From the NCBI GenBank assembly GCA_023212645.1, contig JALBYC010000016.1, forward strand, positions 124,001 to 188,000: a stretch of DNA of 64,000 nt, read 5' to 3'. Positions within the stretch are counted from its first letter, which is position 1. Each line of letters begins with the position of its first letter. The DNA comes from Farysia itapuensis. Its lineage: Eukaryota > Basidiomycota > Ustilaginomycetes > Ustilaginales > Ustilaginaceae. This document shows positions 46,446 through 55,317 of this stretch, piece after piece. A program made the position numbers and the translations under genes. Under the pieces are notes generated by a model. The model was not told the origin of the DNA and did no database searches. It was given only the letters and a program-made list of their open reading frames with translations.

Positions 46446-48356
46446 ATGACTACCGCCGTGCACTCACTGTCGTCTCTTGCTTCCCGACGAAGAAGCTCGT
46501 ACAACATGGAGACCAGCTCACCCATCTCGCCAATGTCGCGCAGCTTTTCGCAGAATTTTGCCATGCATCCTCGCAGTCACATGAACAAATCTCTGCCCAA
46601 GACAAGTCACGCTTTGCGACTGCCTCTTACGCCAGCACAGTCGGCGGGAAAACCAAGTGCGGCGAGGATTAACTTCAGACCGATGGCATATCAGACGCAG
46701 GAGGAGCTCGAGATGTTTTTTGGCACGAGCAAGGCGCAGGCTCGCCGTCAACGCTTGCGCGTCCGCGAGGCAGACGGCAAAACATTCTACGACACACTCG
46801 AGCGAGAAGAGTGGCGCGAGCTACTGGGCGCGTTGACGCCTGAGCTGAGCGAGCACCGCCGAGATAGTGTCGGCAGTATCATCAGCGTAGACACGAGTAG
46901 ATGGAATCGACGTACTAGCTCCATCGCACCGTCCCTATCCACCGCGTCTCCACTCACCGCTACTTTCCATGTAGATTGCTCGGATGCCAGCTCCCTGACG
47001 TCCCGACGTGCAAGCGAAGGAGGACTCATAAGTCCGCTCAGAGCGTTGTTCAGCGACGTCGGTCTCCATCCAGCCTCCCACGAGCATGTCCCGTCCCGTA
47101 GACTCAAGAGGACCGGCAGCGCAATTGCTCGAGGCAACCACGTCCCCGACACCCCGATCGTCTTGCAGACGGCAACAGATGCGGGCTGGGTCGCTGTCTC
47201 TAGTTCCAAACGTAGGCAAAGCGAACAGTACATTATCGGAAATGAGCAGCCAACGAGCACACCCCAGGGCGAAACTATACCGAGTCGAAGACTCGCACGC
47301 AATCGGGCCCCAAACATGCTTCAGCTTGTCCCACAGCTGAGCTGCTTGCGCAGACACAGTGTGCACGCTATCACGCCTTGTGCGAGTGCATTCTCGCCTG
47401 ATTCTGCTGAAAGTACCGCGGCTGATGTCTTTGACAAAGCCATTGACCTCCCTTCGGGCGCAGCGCTTGCTGCATCATCTGCGACGCTGACGTTGCCGAC
47501 ACAGATCGAGGGCAGACGCGGCACATTCGGCGGTGATATTGTGGCAGACAAGCAAGCGGGACACAAGTCGCCGGCGCTCTATTCAGCAGATGCCTCCTCA
47601 GCGGCAAGTGCGTCGACGACGATGGAGTTCATCGACAGTCCCAAAATCAGCAGCGACTCTCAAACGAACAAGCCCGCCCTTCGACACACTGCTTCGCTCG
47701 TCGAGTTCCGCCGTCCTGGGTTTGAACTGCCTTCATCGGATAACCGACCTGCGCTTGTTCGACACAAAAGCCAGGCAGAGTCTGTAGCTCCTCCTGTCGC
47801 CAAACGTGCTCCGTCACTCCGACGCTACGACTCCTCAAGCTCGCTCGTGAGCAACGAGATCTCGAGTGTGTTTTCTCCGTCGGTGGAGCCAAACAGGTAT
47901 GCGACGGCTTTGGCGCCGAGAACGGGTGCACGCAAGTTTGATGCTTCCCGTCAGGCCTTGCGCTCCACGTCTGGCAGTCCTCCGGCAGCCCTTGCAGCAG
48001 CTCCGACGCTGCCTCCTCCCAAAGACCCCTACTCGAAACCTGCAGAGGCTCCTGGTGTCGCTCCGGTGCGAGAACATGGTAAGCTCCGAACAGGCGCCCA
48101 TGTATACGACGGTATCGACATCCCCTGTGCTTCCATCCATCTACACAGCGACCCCGAGGACAACGAGCCTCCAGCACTTGCCATAAGCTCTGCCAAGATT
48201 CGTGCAAAGAAATTCAAAAACAAAAGAGTCCCATATGGCGCTGGTGTGCCGGAACTGGGCGACGCTTCCTACCAGAGCCCTCCCTCCACCTACGCCCAAT
48301 CGAAGACAGGCTTGTCCCGTTGGTTCACGAGCCTTGGAAAATTACAGTCACTCTAG
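46446..48356 (+). CDS. Hypothetical protein, Ser-rich, with a short conserved-looking N-terminal block
   Basis: I do not recognise this 636-residue protein. It is mostly Ser/Ala/Pro-rich and probably disordered. One compact block near residues 75-135 (YQTQEELEMFFGTSKAQARR, then YDTLEREEWRELLGALTP) looks structured and may be the conserved core. Short repeated motifs with Arg-Arg-Ser or Arg-His-x-Ser (RRRSSYN, LRRHSVH, LRHTASLVEF, LVRHKSQAES) look like kinase sites. The C-terminus is basic (KIRAKKFKNKRVPYG). No signal peptide or membrane helix is evident. The codon pattern looks like that of neighbouring genes, so I consider it real. The ATG at 46446 follows a TATA-like box by about 60 bp. Confidence 0.75.
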   Translation: MTTAVHSLSSLASRRRSSYNMETSSPISPMSRSFSQNFAMHPRSHMNKSLPKTSHALRLPLTPAQSAGKPSAARINFRPMAYQTQEELEMFFGTSKAQARRQRLRVREADGKTFYDTLEREEWRELLGALTPELSEHRRDSVGSIISVDTSRWNRRTSSIAPSLSTASPLTATFHVDCSDASSLTSRRASEGGLISPLRALFSDVGLHPASHEHVPSRRLKRTGSAIARGNHVPDTPIVLQTATDAGWVAVSSSKRRQSEQYIIGNEQPTSTPQGETIPSRRLARNRAPNMLQLVPQLSCLRRHSVHAITPCASAFSPDSAESTAADVFDKAIDLPSGAALAASSATLTLPTQIEGRRGTFGGDIVADKQAGHKSPALYSADASSAASASTTMEFIDSPKISSDSQTNKPALRHTASLVEFRRPGFELPSSDNRPALVRHKSQAESVAPPVAKRAPSLRRYDSSSSLVSNEISSVFSPSVEPNRYATALAPRTGARKFDASRQALRSTSGSPPAALAAAPTLPPPKDPYSKPAEAPGVAPVREHGKLRTGAHVYDGIDIPCASIHLHSDPEDNEPPALAISSAKIRAKKFKNKRVPYGAGVPELGDASYQSPPSTYAQSKTGLSRWFTSLGKLQSL

Positions 48357-48389
48357 TATCGCATAAGAAATTCTATATGGTAGTGCACA

Positions 48390-50141
48390 TTAGGCCTGAA
48401 CGGTGACGAGCGAGGCGGCACCTTGCTCGCCGCTGGTGATGCTGAGCTTGCCATCGAGGCCGATTTGCAACTCGATCTGGAGCTTTTTGCTGCCCTTTGA
48501 AGGGGTGGGTACAAGGAGCTGTGCTAGAGACTTGGCGGGCTTGACATATGCAGTGCGAACCTCCTCGGGTTCCATAGGCTCATCATCGTCCTCGTCTGGC
48601 TCCTCGGCGGCGATGGTCTCAACATGTACTGATGGTGTTCCCTCGTGGAAGGAGAGGGCGACAGAGTCAGCACCCTTGGCAACAGCCAATTGGTATGATC
48701 TGCGTGCTGGTAAAGGTGTGCTGGCTGGCAACAAAGTGACAAACAGCTGTCCTTCAACGATCTGCTTTTGTACACCGGCATCTTTGGGAGCTGCAATGAC
48801 AAGACCGATTGGCTGAGAGGTAGCCTTAATCTTGAGCTCGTCGATCTGCGAGGTCGGCTTGAAGGGGATATCTTTGTGAATGTAGGCATACTCTTTGGAC
48901 TCTTCTGGGGCAGCAGCGATCACCTGAGCCTGGATGGCACAACCACGTGCAATGACCTGGTCCGAATCGATAGAGAAAGTGCAGTGTGTGCCTTCATCTT
49001 CGCCAAAGAGGAGCGCAAGTCGTTCGGTCAGGCCCGAAAGTCTGGCACTGCCTCCTGCAAGAATGACTTCGTCGACCTGACACGCCTCGAGACCGGCCTG
49101 TTTGAGCACCTTTTCGAGGTTGCTGACCACTTTGCTGTATGTGGGACCGGCAAGCATATCAAAGCGCATTCGGTTGACGCTTCCAGTAAAGTCCATGCCC
49201 TCGGCGAGGGACTCGACGCTGCACTGGGCCGAGTTGGAGGCTGACAATGCTCGCTTTGTGAATTCGGCCTCGTTTCGCAGCTTCGCCCAGGCACGCTTGT
49301 CGTCTTCTCGAATGGTGATCTTGGTCTTTTTTGTGAACTCTTTGGCAAAGAATTGGACGAGGGCCGAGTCGAGTGAAGATCCACCAACACTTGGGTCATG
49401 ATGCGAAGCCAAGGTCGAATACAGACCGGCGCGGGCGGCAATGACAGCAATGTCGGTAGACGATCCACCCATGTCGACAACAACAACGTTGCGGTCAAGC
49501 TCCTTTCCTGCTGGGTATGGGGTGCCTTCAACACCGTCTGGGTGAGCAGGCAATTGCCCAGGTCCTTGGGGTGTGGTCAGCTTGTATGCAGCAAGGGCGG
49601 CAGTGGGTGCAGCAATCACTTGCAGAACGATCAAGCCAGCTTCCTCGGCAGCCTTTTTGAGAGCAGCAATTTGCACTTCCGTGTACCATTGTGGCACGCT
49701 GAGTACTGCGCCAGCGATAGGTACACCAGAGAGGAAGTCCTTTGCGGTCAAGAAAAGACTTCGCAAGAAACGCACAGTGACTTCTTGCACCGTAAGTGTC
49801 GTCTCTGTCTCGTTGATCTGGACCTTGAAGGCTGGCGATCCGTTAGAGTCAATCACGGGAGCAGAAGCTCGTGACTTTTCGGCGTCAGAGATATCGGAAA
49901 ACTTTCGCCCGAGGAGGTTGACAAAGTTGTCAATGACGTTGCTAGCATTACGGACCAGTTGCGGTGTGGCCTGGTTGGACAGATAGACCTGGTCGCCGTT
50001 GAAAGCAATTCGAGTTGCGAGCTGGCGTTCACCATCCTCGTTGGCGATTACGTCTGCTCGGCCATGCTGGTTAATGCAGGCAATCGAGCTGTAAGAGTGG
50101 CCGAGGTTGATACCAATTACTGCGCCGGCTGATTCAGACAT
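48390..50141 (-). CDS. SSZ1: Ribosome-associated Hsp70-like chaperone Ssz1
   Basis: The 583-residue protein opens GAVIGINLGHSYSSIACINQ, the divergent Hsp70 ATP-binding start of Ssz1. It also has VVDMGGSSTDIAVIAA and EVILAGGSARLSGLTE. Its C-terminal beta domain is short and degenerate, without the normal substrate-binding lid, as in Ssz1. With zuotin it forms the ribosome-associated complex (RAC) that activates Ssb on nascent chains. The length matches yeast Ssz1 (538) plus an acidic insertion EEPDEDDDEPMEPEE near the end. It is divergent from RNase H2 subunit C with a 177-bp shared promoter. Confidence 0.95.
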   Translation of the reverse strand: MSESAGAVIGINLGHSYSSIACINQHGRADVIANEDGERQLATRIAFNGDQVYLSNQATPQLVRNASNVIDNFVNLLGRKFSDISDAEKSRASAPVIDSNGSPAFKVQINETETTLTVQEVTVRFLRSLFLTAKDFLSGVPIAGAVLSVPQWYTEVQIAALKKAAEEAGLIVLQVIAAPTAALAAYKLTTPQGPGQLPAHPDGVEGTPYPAGKELDRNVVVVDMGGSSTDIAVIAARAGLYSTLASHHDPSVGGSSLDSALVQFFAKEFTKKTKITIREDDKRAWAKLRNEAEFTKRALSASNSAQCSVESLAEGMDFTGSVNRMRFDMLAGPTYSKVVSNLEKVLKQAGLEACQVDEVILAGGSARLSGLTERLALLFGEDEGTHCTFSIDSDQVIARGCAIQAQVIAAAPEESKEYAYIHKDIPFKPTSQIDELKIKATSQPIGLVIAAPKDAGVQKQIVEGQLFVTLLPASTPLPARRSYQLAVAKGADSVALSFHEGTPSVHVETIAAEEPDEDDDEPMEPEEVRTAYVKPAKSLAQLLVPTPSKGSKKLQIELQIGLDGKLSITSGEQGAASLVTVQA

Positions 50142-50318
50142 GTTTGTAGCGAGTGAATGGGAAGGTGGACAGAAATCGATTCTTCTTAAAACTGAAAATT
50201 CGTCAAGTCTCGCAGCTCCACCCGATCACGATTTTCTCGTGCGAAAGCATGTGCATGGCCTGAGGCCTCTCTACGCGACCCGCGTTTGCAGGGGCCCGAG
50301 TGTTGTTCTTCCTCAACC

Positions 50319-51021
50319 ATGCCGGCCACGACACTTCTGCCGCCTCCATTGGAACTTTGTCTGGAGCAGACTGATGGGCTACCTTCTGCAGCGGCGAACT
50401 TGATGCCGTTCAGCATCGACTATGACGGTTTTGCGCCTATCAATTCGTTCATGACCCTCAGACCAACTCCCTCGACCGGCGTCTCAGAACCTACTCCCGG
50501 CTACATGTCCGCTTACAGAGGACGAACAATACAGTCCACTGCACTCAGCCTACCTGCAGGCTATCAAGCGCATATCGTCAAGCTGTCTCAGGTCGCTAGT
50601 GGCTCAACGTCAGCTCCACTCAAAAAGGCAGCCGACTTGGAGCGACCGCCGCCGAAAGCTGTACCTTATCGACCGGCGAAACAGCAAAAGTTTTCTATGG
50701 ACAGTGACGAGGAAGATGAAGACGATGCGAATGGCGACACTGATGTCGATCCAGATGAAAGGGCAGCGTCGCCCGCGGTTGAGATTGACCAGGAAAGCAA
50801 GACGGCGAGATCCAGCACAAAAGTTGTCATTAGTCGCTTGGCAGCTGTGGCAGACAACAATGTCCGCATCTGGGGCGCAGACGGGCCAATAGATACAGGA
50901 GAAGATTCATACTTCCGAACTGTCGACGAGTGGATGAGGGTTGTAAATCCACTGGTAAGTCGGTTCGTCCTGATCAGCGCAGCTAAGAAGCTGACCCGAT
51001 TCGGTACAGCTGCATTCATAG
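50319..51021 (+). CDS. RNH203: RNase H2 subunit C; join(50319..50954,51010..51021)
   Basis: The 215-residue product resembles RNASEH2C: LMPFSIDYDGFAPINSFMTL and AYRGRTIQSTALSLPAGYQAHIVKL in the first 90 residues, an acidic low-complexity spacer, then VRIWGADGPIDTGEDSYFRT and DEWMRVVNPL. A 55-nt intron (50955-51009; GTAAGT donor, CTGAC branch, GTACAG acceptor) follows codon 212. The last exon codes only Leu-His-Ser and the stop, restoring the family's Leu/Ile-His near the C-terminus. RNase H2 removes ribonucleotides from DNA and RNA:DNA hybrids; subunit C is structural. Without splicing the frame would run on into antisense of the next gene. The start is the ATG at 50319. Confidence 0.82.
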
Positions 51022-51035
51022 ATCATGTCAAGTCG

Positions 51036-51830
51036 TTACAAGGGTATGGCTTCGCCTTTCAGCTCCCATGTGTTCCTATAGCGAAACAGCTTGGCCCAAA
51101 ACTGCATGATGGGATCCCATTCGCTCTTGTTCCTTGGCATCACTTCGTCTGCATCCCCTGTTGCGAGTTCGAGACAATGAGAGACGAAGCCCTTGGTGGC
51201 TTTTCTGAAAGAGCCAAACTTGGTGCTGTCCTTTAGCACAGTCTTGGCACGGTAAATGTGAAAGACGGGCGTTTGGCTTGGAGGGTCGAGGGTCGGATGC
51301 GAAACAAATGTTCCCGAAACAGAGACGACGCTACCTAAAGGGGACACCCTCGATTTGGTCCACTGCACGAGAGTCTCTAGCGCACAAGTGGCCCCCTGTC
51401 CAAATCCGAAAAAGTGGATGTTGCGCGAATGCCAGCCGCAGCCAGACTGATCAACACCGGCAGTAAGATGGTCCAAGAGTGCGACTATGTCGGAAACCGT
51501 CGTGCTCGGGTTCGGAGCAGTCAGGATCTCTCCAAATTGGTCAAATGTGGGCCACCACATCCAATGATCGCCCTCGAGAAAAGGAAGCAAGTAAGGCGCC
51601 TGCAGGCTGAGTACTGCGGTTTGCGGCAAAGATTTTTGCAGGTTCAGAGCCAGTTGATAGAAAGGCTGGCTAGAGTCTCCCAGTCCGTGAAGTAAGATAA
51701 GCAGGTTTGAATCGACCCCCGTCGGCGAAGGCGCAAATCGATGATTTTTGAGCTTTTTAAGTATGGGAGCTGGACCAAGTGGCTTCTTGATCGGCTCTGC
51801 TGTCGCACTAACCTCGATCGACGGAGTCAT
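51036..51830 (-). CDS. Alpha/beta-hydrolase-fold protein lacking the nucleophile serine
   Basis: The 264-residue protein resembles carboxylesterase/acyl-protein-thioesterase hydrolases: LLILLHGLGDSSQPFYQLA, SLQAPYLLPF and HWMWWPTFDQFGE, with a C-terminal GDADEVMP/His-free end. At the nucleophile elbow, where GFSQG is expected, the sequence reads FFGFGQGATCALE (about residues 140-152), with GGA coding Gly in place of Ser. It may be a pseudoenzyme, though relatives with the same change could exist. It lies in the same frame as, and six bases after, the stop of the molybdopterin-synthase small-subunit gene, with the first Met directly after TAG-AAC-GCG. It could be translated from a shared transcript or from its own start within the upstream gene. 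Confidence 0.82.
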   Translation of the reverse strand: MTPSIEVSATAEPIKKPLGPAPILKKLKNHRFAPSPTGVDSNLLILLHGLGDSSQPFYQLALNLQKSLPQTAVLSLQAPYLLPFLEGDHWMWWPTFDQFGEILTAPNPSTTVSDIVALLDHLTAGVDQSGCGWHSRNIHFFGFGQGATCALETLVQWTKSRVSPLGSVVSVSGTFVSHPTLDPPSQTPVFHIYRAKTVLKDSTKFGSFRKATKGFVSHCLELATGDADEVMPRNKSEWDPIMQFWAKLFRYRNTWELKGEAIPL

Positions 51831-51836
51831 CGCGTT

Positions 51837-52173
51837 CTAGCCTCCAGAAACGGGTGGGATGACGGCGAGTTCTTCTCCTCCGCTCAAATTCCATTCACCC
51901 ACGTCTTCGATCTCGATCAAGGTATTGTCGATGCTCCACCGGCACGTCTTGAGTACAGAAGCTAGGTCTTGTACCTCGTACTGCTTCTCCAAAAGCGCAA
52001 TGAGTTCTGTGAGAGGCCAAGGGGTCGTGGGCAGTGTGATCACTTCAGAAGATTTGCCCACCGTGGTTCTCGCAGCTGCGAAATAGTAGACGAGCACCTC
52101 GGACGTAGCTAGAACAAGGAATTGTTAGTCACAGCGTGTTCGCCTTGGGCGTTGCTGCTAACTCACACGGCAT
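51837..52173 (-). CDS. Molybdopterin synthase sulfur-carrier subunit (MoaD/MOCS2A-type); complement(join(51837..52108,52167..52173))
   Basis: Two exons give 92 residues. The 7-nt first exon (ATGCCGT) is joined across a 58-nt intron (52109-52166; GTGAGT donor, CTAAC branch, TTCTAG acceptor) to yield MPSTSEVLVYYFAAARTTVG. The beta-grasp protein ends LAVIPPVSGG, the C-terminal Gly-Gly that is thiocarboxylated and donates sulfur to make molybdopterin. The size matches eukaryotic MOCS2A/CNX7. It supplies cofactor for nitrate reductase and sulfite oxidase. The Gly-Gly end is followed at once by TAG, then two sense codons and the ATG of the hydrolase in the same frame. Confidence 0.92.
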
Positions 52174-52360
52174 GCTGAGCCCTTCTATGGGCTAGTTGAC
52201 GGAGAGGTTCAAACTGTGCAAGTTGGCTGCAAAAACTCAACCTCCACACACACAATTCTTCACCCAGAAGCTCGACGGCACCATCATGGTATTCTCTATC
52301 AATTCAATGTGTTATAGATCGGAAGCGAAGCAGTCTGTGAGTGTTCTGGGGGAAAAGGTA

Positions 52361-53443
52361 TTACGAGTACATGTTGCCTCCGGCTCCGCCGCCTCGGCCA
52401 GCGCCACCAGCACCGGCGCCTCCTGCTCCGCCGGCACCGCCCATAAAGTTCTTGGCCATGTCGCGCAAAGCCGGGTCGCTCATCAGCGCGTTCATGTCAG
52501 GCATGCCGCCTCCCGAGCCGAAACGCTCTGCAGCTTGTCGGAGCATTGGGTTGTTCATCAAGGAAGCCAGACCGTCGGGGTTAGACATGAGCTGTTGAGC
52601 CATCTGAGCCACCATTGGGTTGTTCATCATCGACGCCAAATCGGGCATACCGCCTGCTCCGCCGCCTGCCATGCCAGCAAGCGCACTCAGGTCTGGGAAG
52701 CCACCAGCACCACCTGCACCGGCGGCAGGAGGTGAAACAGCGTCGCGCGGAGGTGCTTGAGCTGGGGAACCGGATCTTCCAACCTGTTCGGTGGAAGCAG
52801 CTAGTCCCTTTTTCAGCACCTCATTAGTCGGATCGACCTCGACACCCTTTTGGTAAGCTTCAACGGCTTCTGCGAATCGTCCGGAAGAAAACAGGGCGTG
52901 ACCGAGGCGGCTGTATGCTTTACCAAACTTGGGATCAATCTTGCTCGCTTCGCGTGCATCGTTGATTGCCTCTTCGTGCTGGCCAATCTGACTGAATGCT
53001 GCCGCTCGGTTTGAGTAATAGACAGGCGAGGTGGGGTTGAGCTCGATAGCTTTTCCGTAAGCCGAGATAGCAGCTCCGTAGTCTTTGGCAGACATGGCCT
53101 TGTTGCCCTCGGTCTTGAGTACCTCGGCCTTGGCAGTGTCTTCAGCCGAGACCTGGGCAGGCGTCGCAGAAGGACCTGGTGCAGATGCGGATGCTTCTGC
53201 CGCTGACGAGGGCCCTCCCATCTTGGCTTGTGTTTTGAGGAAAATGTCAAAGATGGATTGCAGTCCGGGTCCGGATCCGTACTGTGCCTTCTGAGCTGCG
53301 GACGAGGTGTCTACGTCAAACGCTTGCGAGATGTTTTGAGCAGCCTGTTCCGCTTGCGCCTTCTTGTCTGCCGGTAACGACGATGAAGATTGTTGCAGCC
53401 AGTTGACAACTGCGTATGCTAAAGGAGTATGTTGCGATGACAT
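52361..53443 (-). CDS. SGT2: Small glutamine-rich TPR co-chaperone Sgt2/SGTA
   Basis: The 360-residue protein has the three Sgt2 parts. An N-terminal dimerisation domain (about 1-75, PLAYAVVNWLQQ) is followed by three TPR repeats (about 100-210, LKTEGNKAMSAKDYGAAISA, YYSNRAAAFSQIGQHEEAIN, YSRLGHALFSSGRFAEAVEA). The C-terminus is rich in Gly, Met, Asn and Ala with PDL/NNPM repeats (MMNNPMVAQMAQQLMSNP). Sgt2 captures tail-anchored membrane proteins and hands them to the Get pathway. The ATG at 53443 starts MSSQHTPLAYAVVNW. A cag precedes the ATG, so a 5'-UTR intron acceptor is possible. Confidence 0.95.
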   Translation of the reverse strand: MSSQHTPLAYAVVNWLQQSSSSLPADKKAQAEQAAQNISQAFDVDTSSAAQKAQYGSGPGLQSIFDIFLKTQAKMGGPSSAAEASASAPGPSATPAQVSAEDTAKAEVLKTEGNKAMSAKDYGAAISAYGKAIELNPTSPVYYSNRAAAFSQIGQHEEAINDAREASKIDPKFGKAYSRLGHALFSSGRFAEAVEAYQKGVEVDPTNEVLKKGLAASTEQVGRSGSPAQAPPRDAVSPPAAGAGGAGGFPDLSALAGMAGGGAGGMPDLASMMNNPMVAQMAQQLMSNPDGLASLMNNPMLRQAAERFGSGGGMPDMNALMSDPALRDMAKNFMGGAGGAGGAGAGGAGRGGGAGGNMYS

Positions 53444-54257
53444 CTGTTGTCTTGCAGTGACCTGGTAGGATGTACACAAGGTGTCAGCTTCAAGAACGAT
53501 GCTCGCGTTGGCGCCGAGGACAAAGGATCAGAGGAAATGTTCTCCGCAAAATGTGCTAGGAAGTCTAACATGTATTGAAAAGTGATATGGTTGTGATCAT
53601 CACAAGGAGCCAGCCATGGGCAACAGGTCGATATGGCGAGCGGAAGGGCAAGCAGAGGACACTTACAGAAAGATGTGTGTGAAGAGAATTGTGTGTGGTG
53701 GAGGGCGGAAGAGGGTGGTTGAGAAGGATGCTTTAAGCACACTGGCCAGGGTCTTGTTTCTTTGCCCTGCGTACGTGGCCCTTGCTCAGCCTTTAATTGC
53801 TTTCAATTCTGAATTGGATTCTAGCCTCAATCGGCCCTAGAACCATCTCTCCACGTCCGCCGCGTTCCACCGGCTTCGCGAAGCCAATTCGGATTTCGGG
53901 CTTCTCGAAACAAGAGGCACCAGTGCGTTACGCGTTACATCGCAATCATCGTGTCGAATTGTGCAGCAATTCTTGATGAGCTTTCGCTGTCTGTGGTTGT
54001 ATCAATGCACGTTCATATCGCAGTTTGTAGTCGACAGCATGTACGCACATCTAGCGGCTGTCAAGCAGCACATGTGACGAGGCAAAAATGCTCAAACAGA
54101 GGCACAACGCATCGTGTCTCGGCTTTTCCTGCGCCTGATGACGGAACGAAATGAGGTTGCGGATGCACAAAGATGAAAGGATGCCCGGAGCCATCGAGCC
54201 CGCAAACCTAGCATTCGGTCAGCATTCGCACATCACAGATCTTAGAGAAGAGCAGCG
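53444..54257. promoter_or_regulatory. Divergent intergenic region SGT2 / orphan gene
   Basis: 814 bp between divergent starts. Small open frames are present without domain content. A 14-bp perfect palindrome (ggcttcgcgaagcc) lies at 53872-53885. No tRNA or repeat array is seen. Confidence 0.4.
53872..53885. repeat. 14-bp perfect palindrome
   Basis: The sequence ggcttcgcgaagcc equals its own reverse complement. It lies in the SGT2 upstream region and could be a dimer binding site, but chance cannot be excluded. Confidence 0.4.
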
Positions 54258-55211
54258 ATGTGGTTGAAAGTCAGACGAGGGCTCAGAAGCAGCGCTGATA
54301 AGCCGACAGATCAGCGGAAGTCTATACCAGGACCGGAAACCCTACAAGTGCCAAGTGTTAGCAGAGGCAGCAGTCCGCTCGGGTCTGCGTCCAGTATGGA
54401 CTCTGTCCTTCAGCCTCAAGCGAAGCGTCTGCGAGAATGGCGATCCTCCTTGTCGACATTTTTGTCGCGCCGTCGAACCGGACCCGTAGGCCCAGATTCA
54501 CATTCAACGAAGGTCACTGGCACCGACTCCTCCAATACAATACCATGTCCCGTAGACACGCTGCATGTGGCAAATACAAATTCTGAAGCGGAGCAAAAGC
54601 CATGGCTTCCTCACACAAACGATACGGCAAGAACTACTCGTGACCTTCCTAAGCTCAGCAATCAGAAAGTTCGTCCTGCTTCCAGCACTTTGCCGCCACC
54701 TCTTAGTAGCGACTTTCGCGAGCTAAAACGTCTCAAAGTCCAGAGTCTGTGTCTAGAGCAAGAGACCCTGCGTCGAGAATCTCAGTACACAGAGACGACC
54801 GTGAACACTTCACCTACTAGTACCGGCCCTGCTTCCCTGTCGTCTCTGGAGGAGTTCCGCATCTGCACTGGTGACATGCATGCGTATCCATCTGCGAGCA
54901 TCTACGAGGTGCTGGAGGCTTCCAGAGCCTCTTCAAACCTAGAAAGGGATGATTCAGTAGCTTCTCTTGCCGAAACAGCCGCACGCGCAAGCACAGCATA
55001 TGATCTCACTCGTCGTCGCTTGAAACCGCAACCTTCATCTTGGAGAAAGAGTTTTCACTCAGGTCAGCGCTTTCCGAGTTCGCCGGACCAAGCCCCAGCA
55101 ACCAACGCAAATGCCCCTTCGCCCGACTTTGGGCTGAACCGATACCCATCCCCTTCCTCTCAAATAGTCAATTTCGGGCTCGACGGTCACCGTCGCATCA
55201 CGTCCGTATGA
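54258..55211 (+). CDS. Hypothetical Ser/Arg-rich protein
   Basis: I do not recognise this 317-residue protein. It is rich in Ser, Arg, Pro and Thr and largely disordered. A basic N-terminus (MWLKVRRGLRSSADK) and an Arg-rich helix (RLREWRSSLSTFLSRRRTGP, about 57-76) could bind membrane or nucleic acid. A helical stretch lies near 150-175 (RELKRLKVQSLCLEQETLRR). No known domain is visible. The frame is intact from an ATG preceded by gcg, with no shadowing by a gene on the other strand, which favours a real gene. Its 3' end is about 106 bp from the MPS1 stop (convergent). Confidence 0.65.
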   Translation: MWLKVRRGLRSSADKPTDQRKSIPGPETLQVPSVSRGSSPLGSASSMDSVLQPQAKRLREWRSSLSTFLSRRRTGPVGPDSHSTKVTGTDSSNTIPCPVDTLHVANTNSEAEQKPWLPHTNDTARTTRDLPKLSNQKVRPASSTLPPPLSSDFRELKRLKVQSLCLEQETLRRESQYTETTVNTSPTSTGPASLSSLEEFRICTGDMHAYPSASIYEVLEASRASSNLERDDSVASLAETAARASTAYDLTRRRLKPQPSSWRKSFHSGQRFPSSPDQAPATNANAPSPDFGLNRYPSPSSQIVNFGLDGHRRITSV

Positions 55212-55317
55212 TTGTCCCGCTAATCTCCAATCGCTTCATCACAATCCAGGCAACATATCCGGTAACGAACTTGATCAATGCAGACTGCGGTGCTGAATGT
55301 ACGACGGACGTGTCCGG

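Noticed and set aside
50955..51236. Extension of the RNase H2 subunit C frame past 50954
   Set aside because: It is antisense to the hydrolase gene; a good intron and a 12-nt last exon explain the end better.
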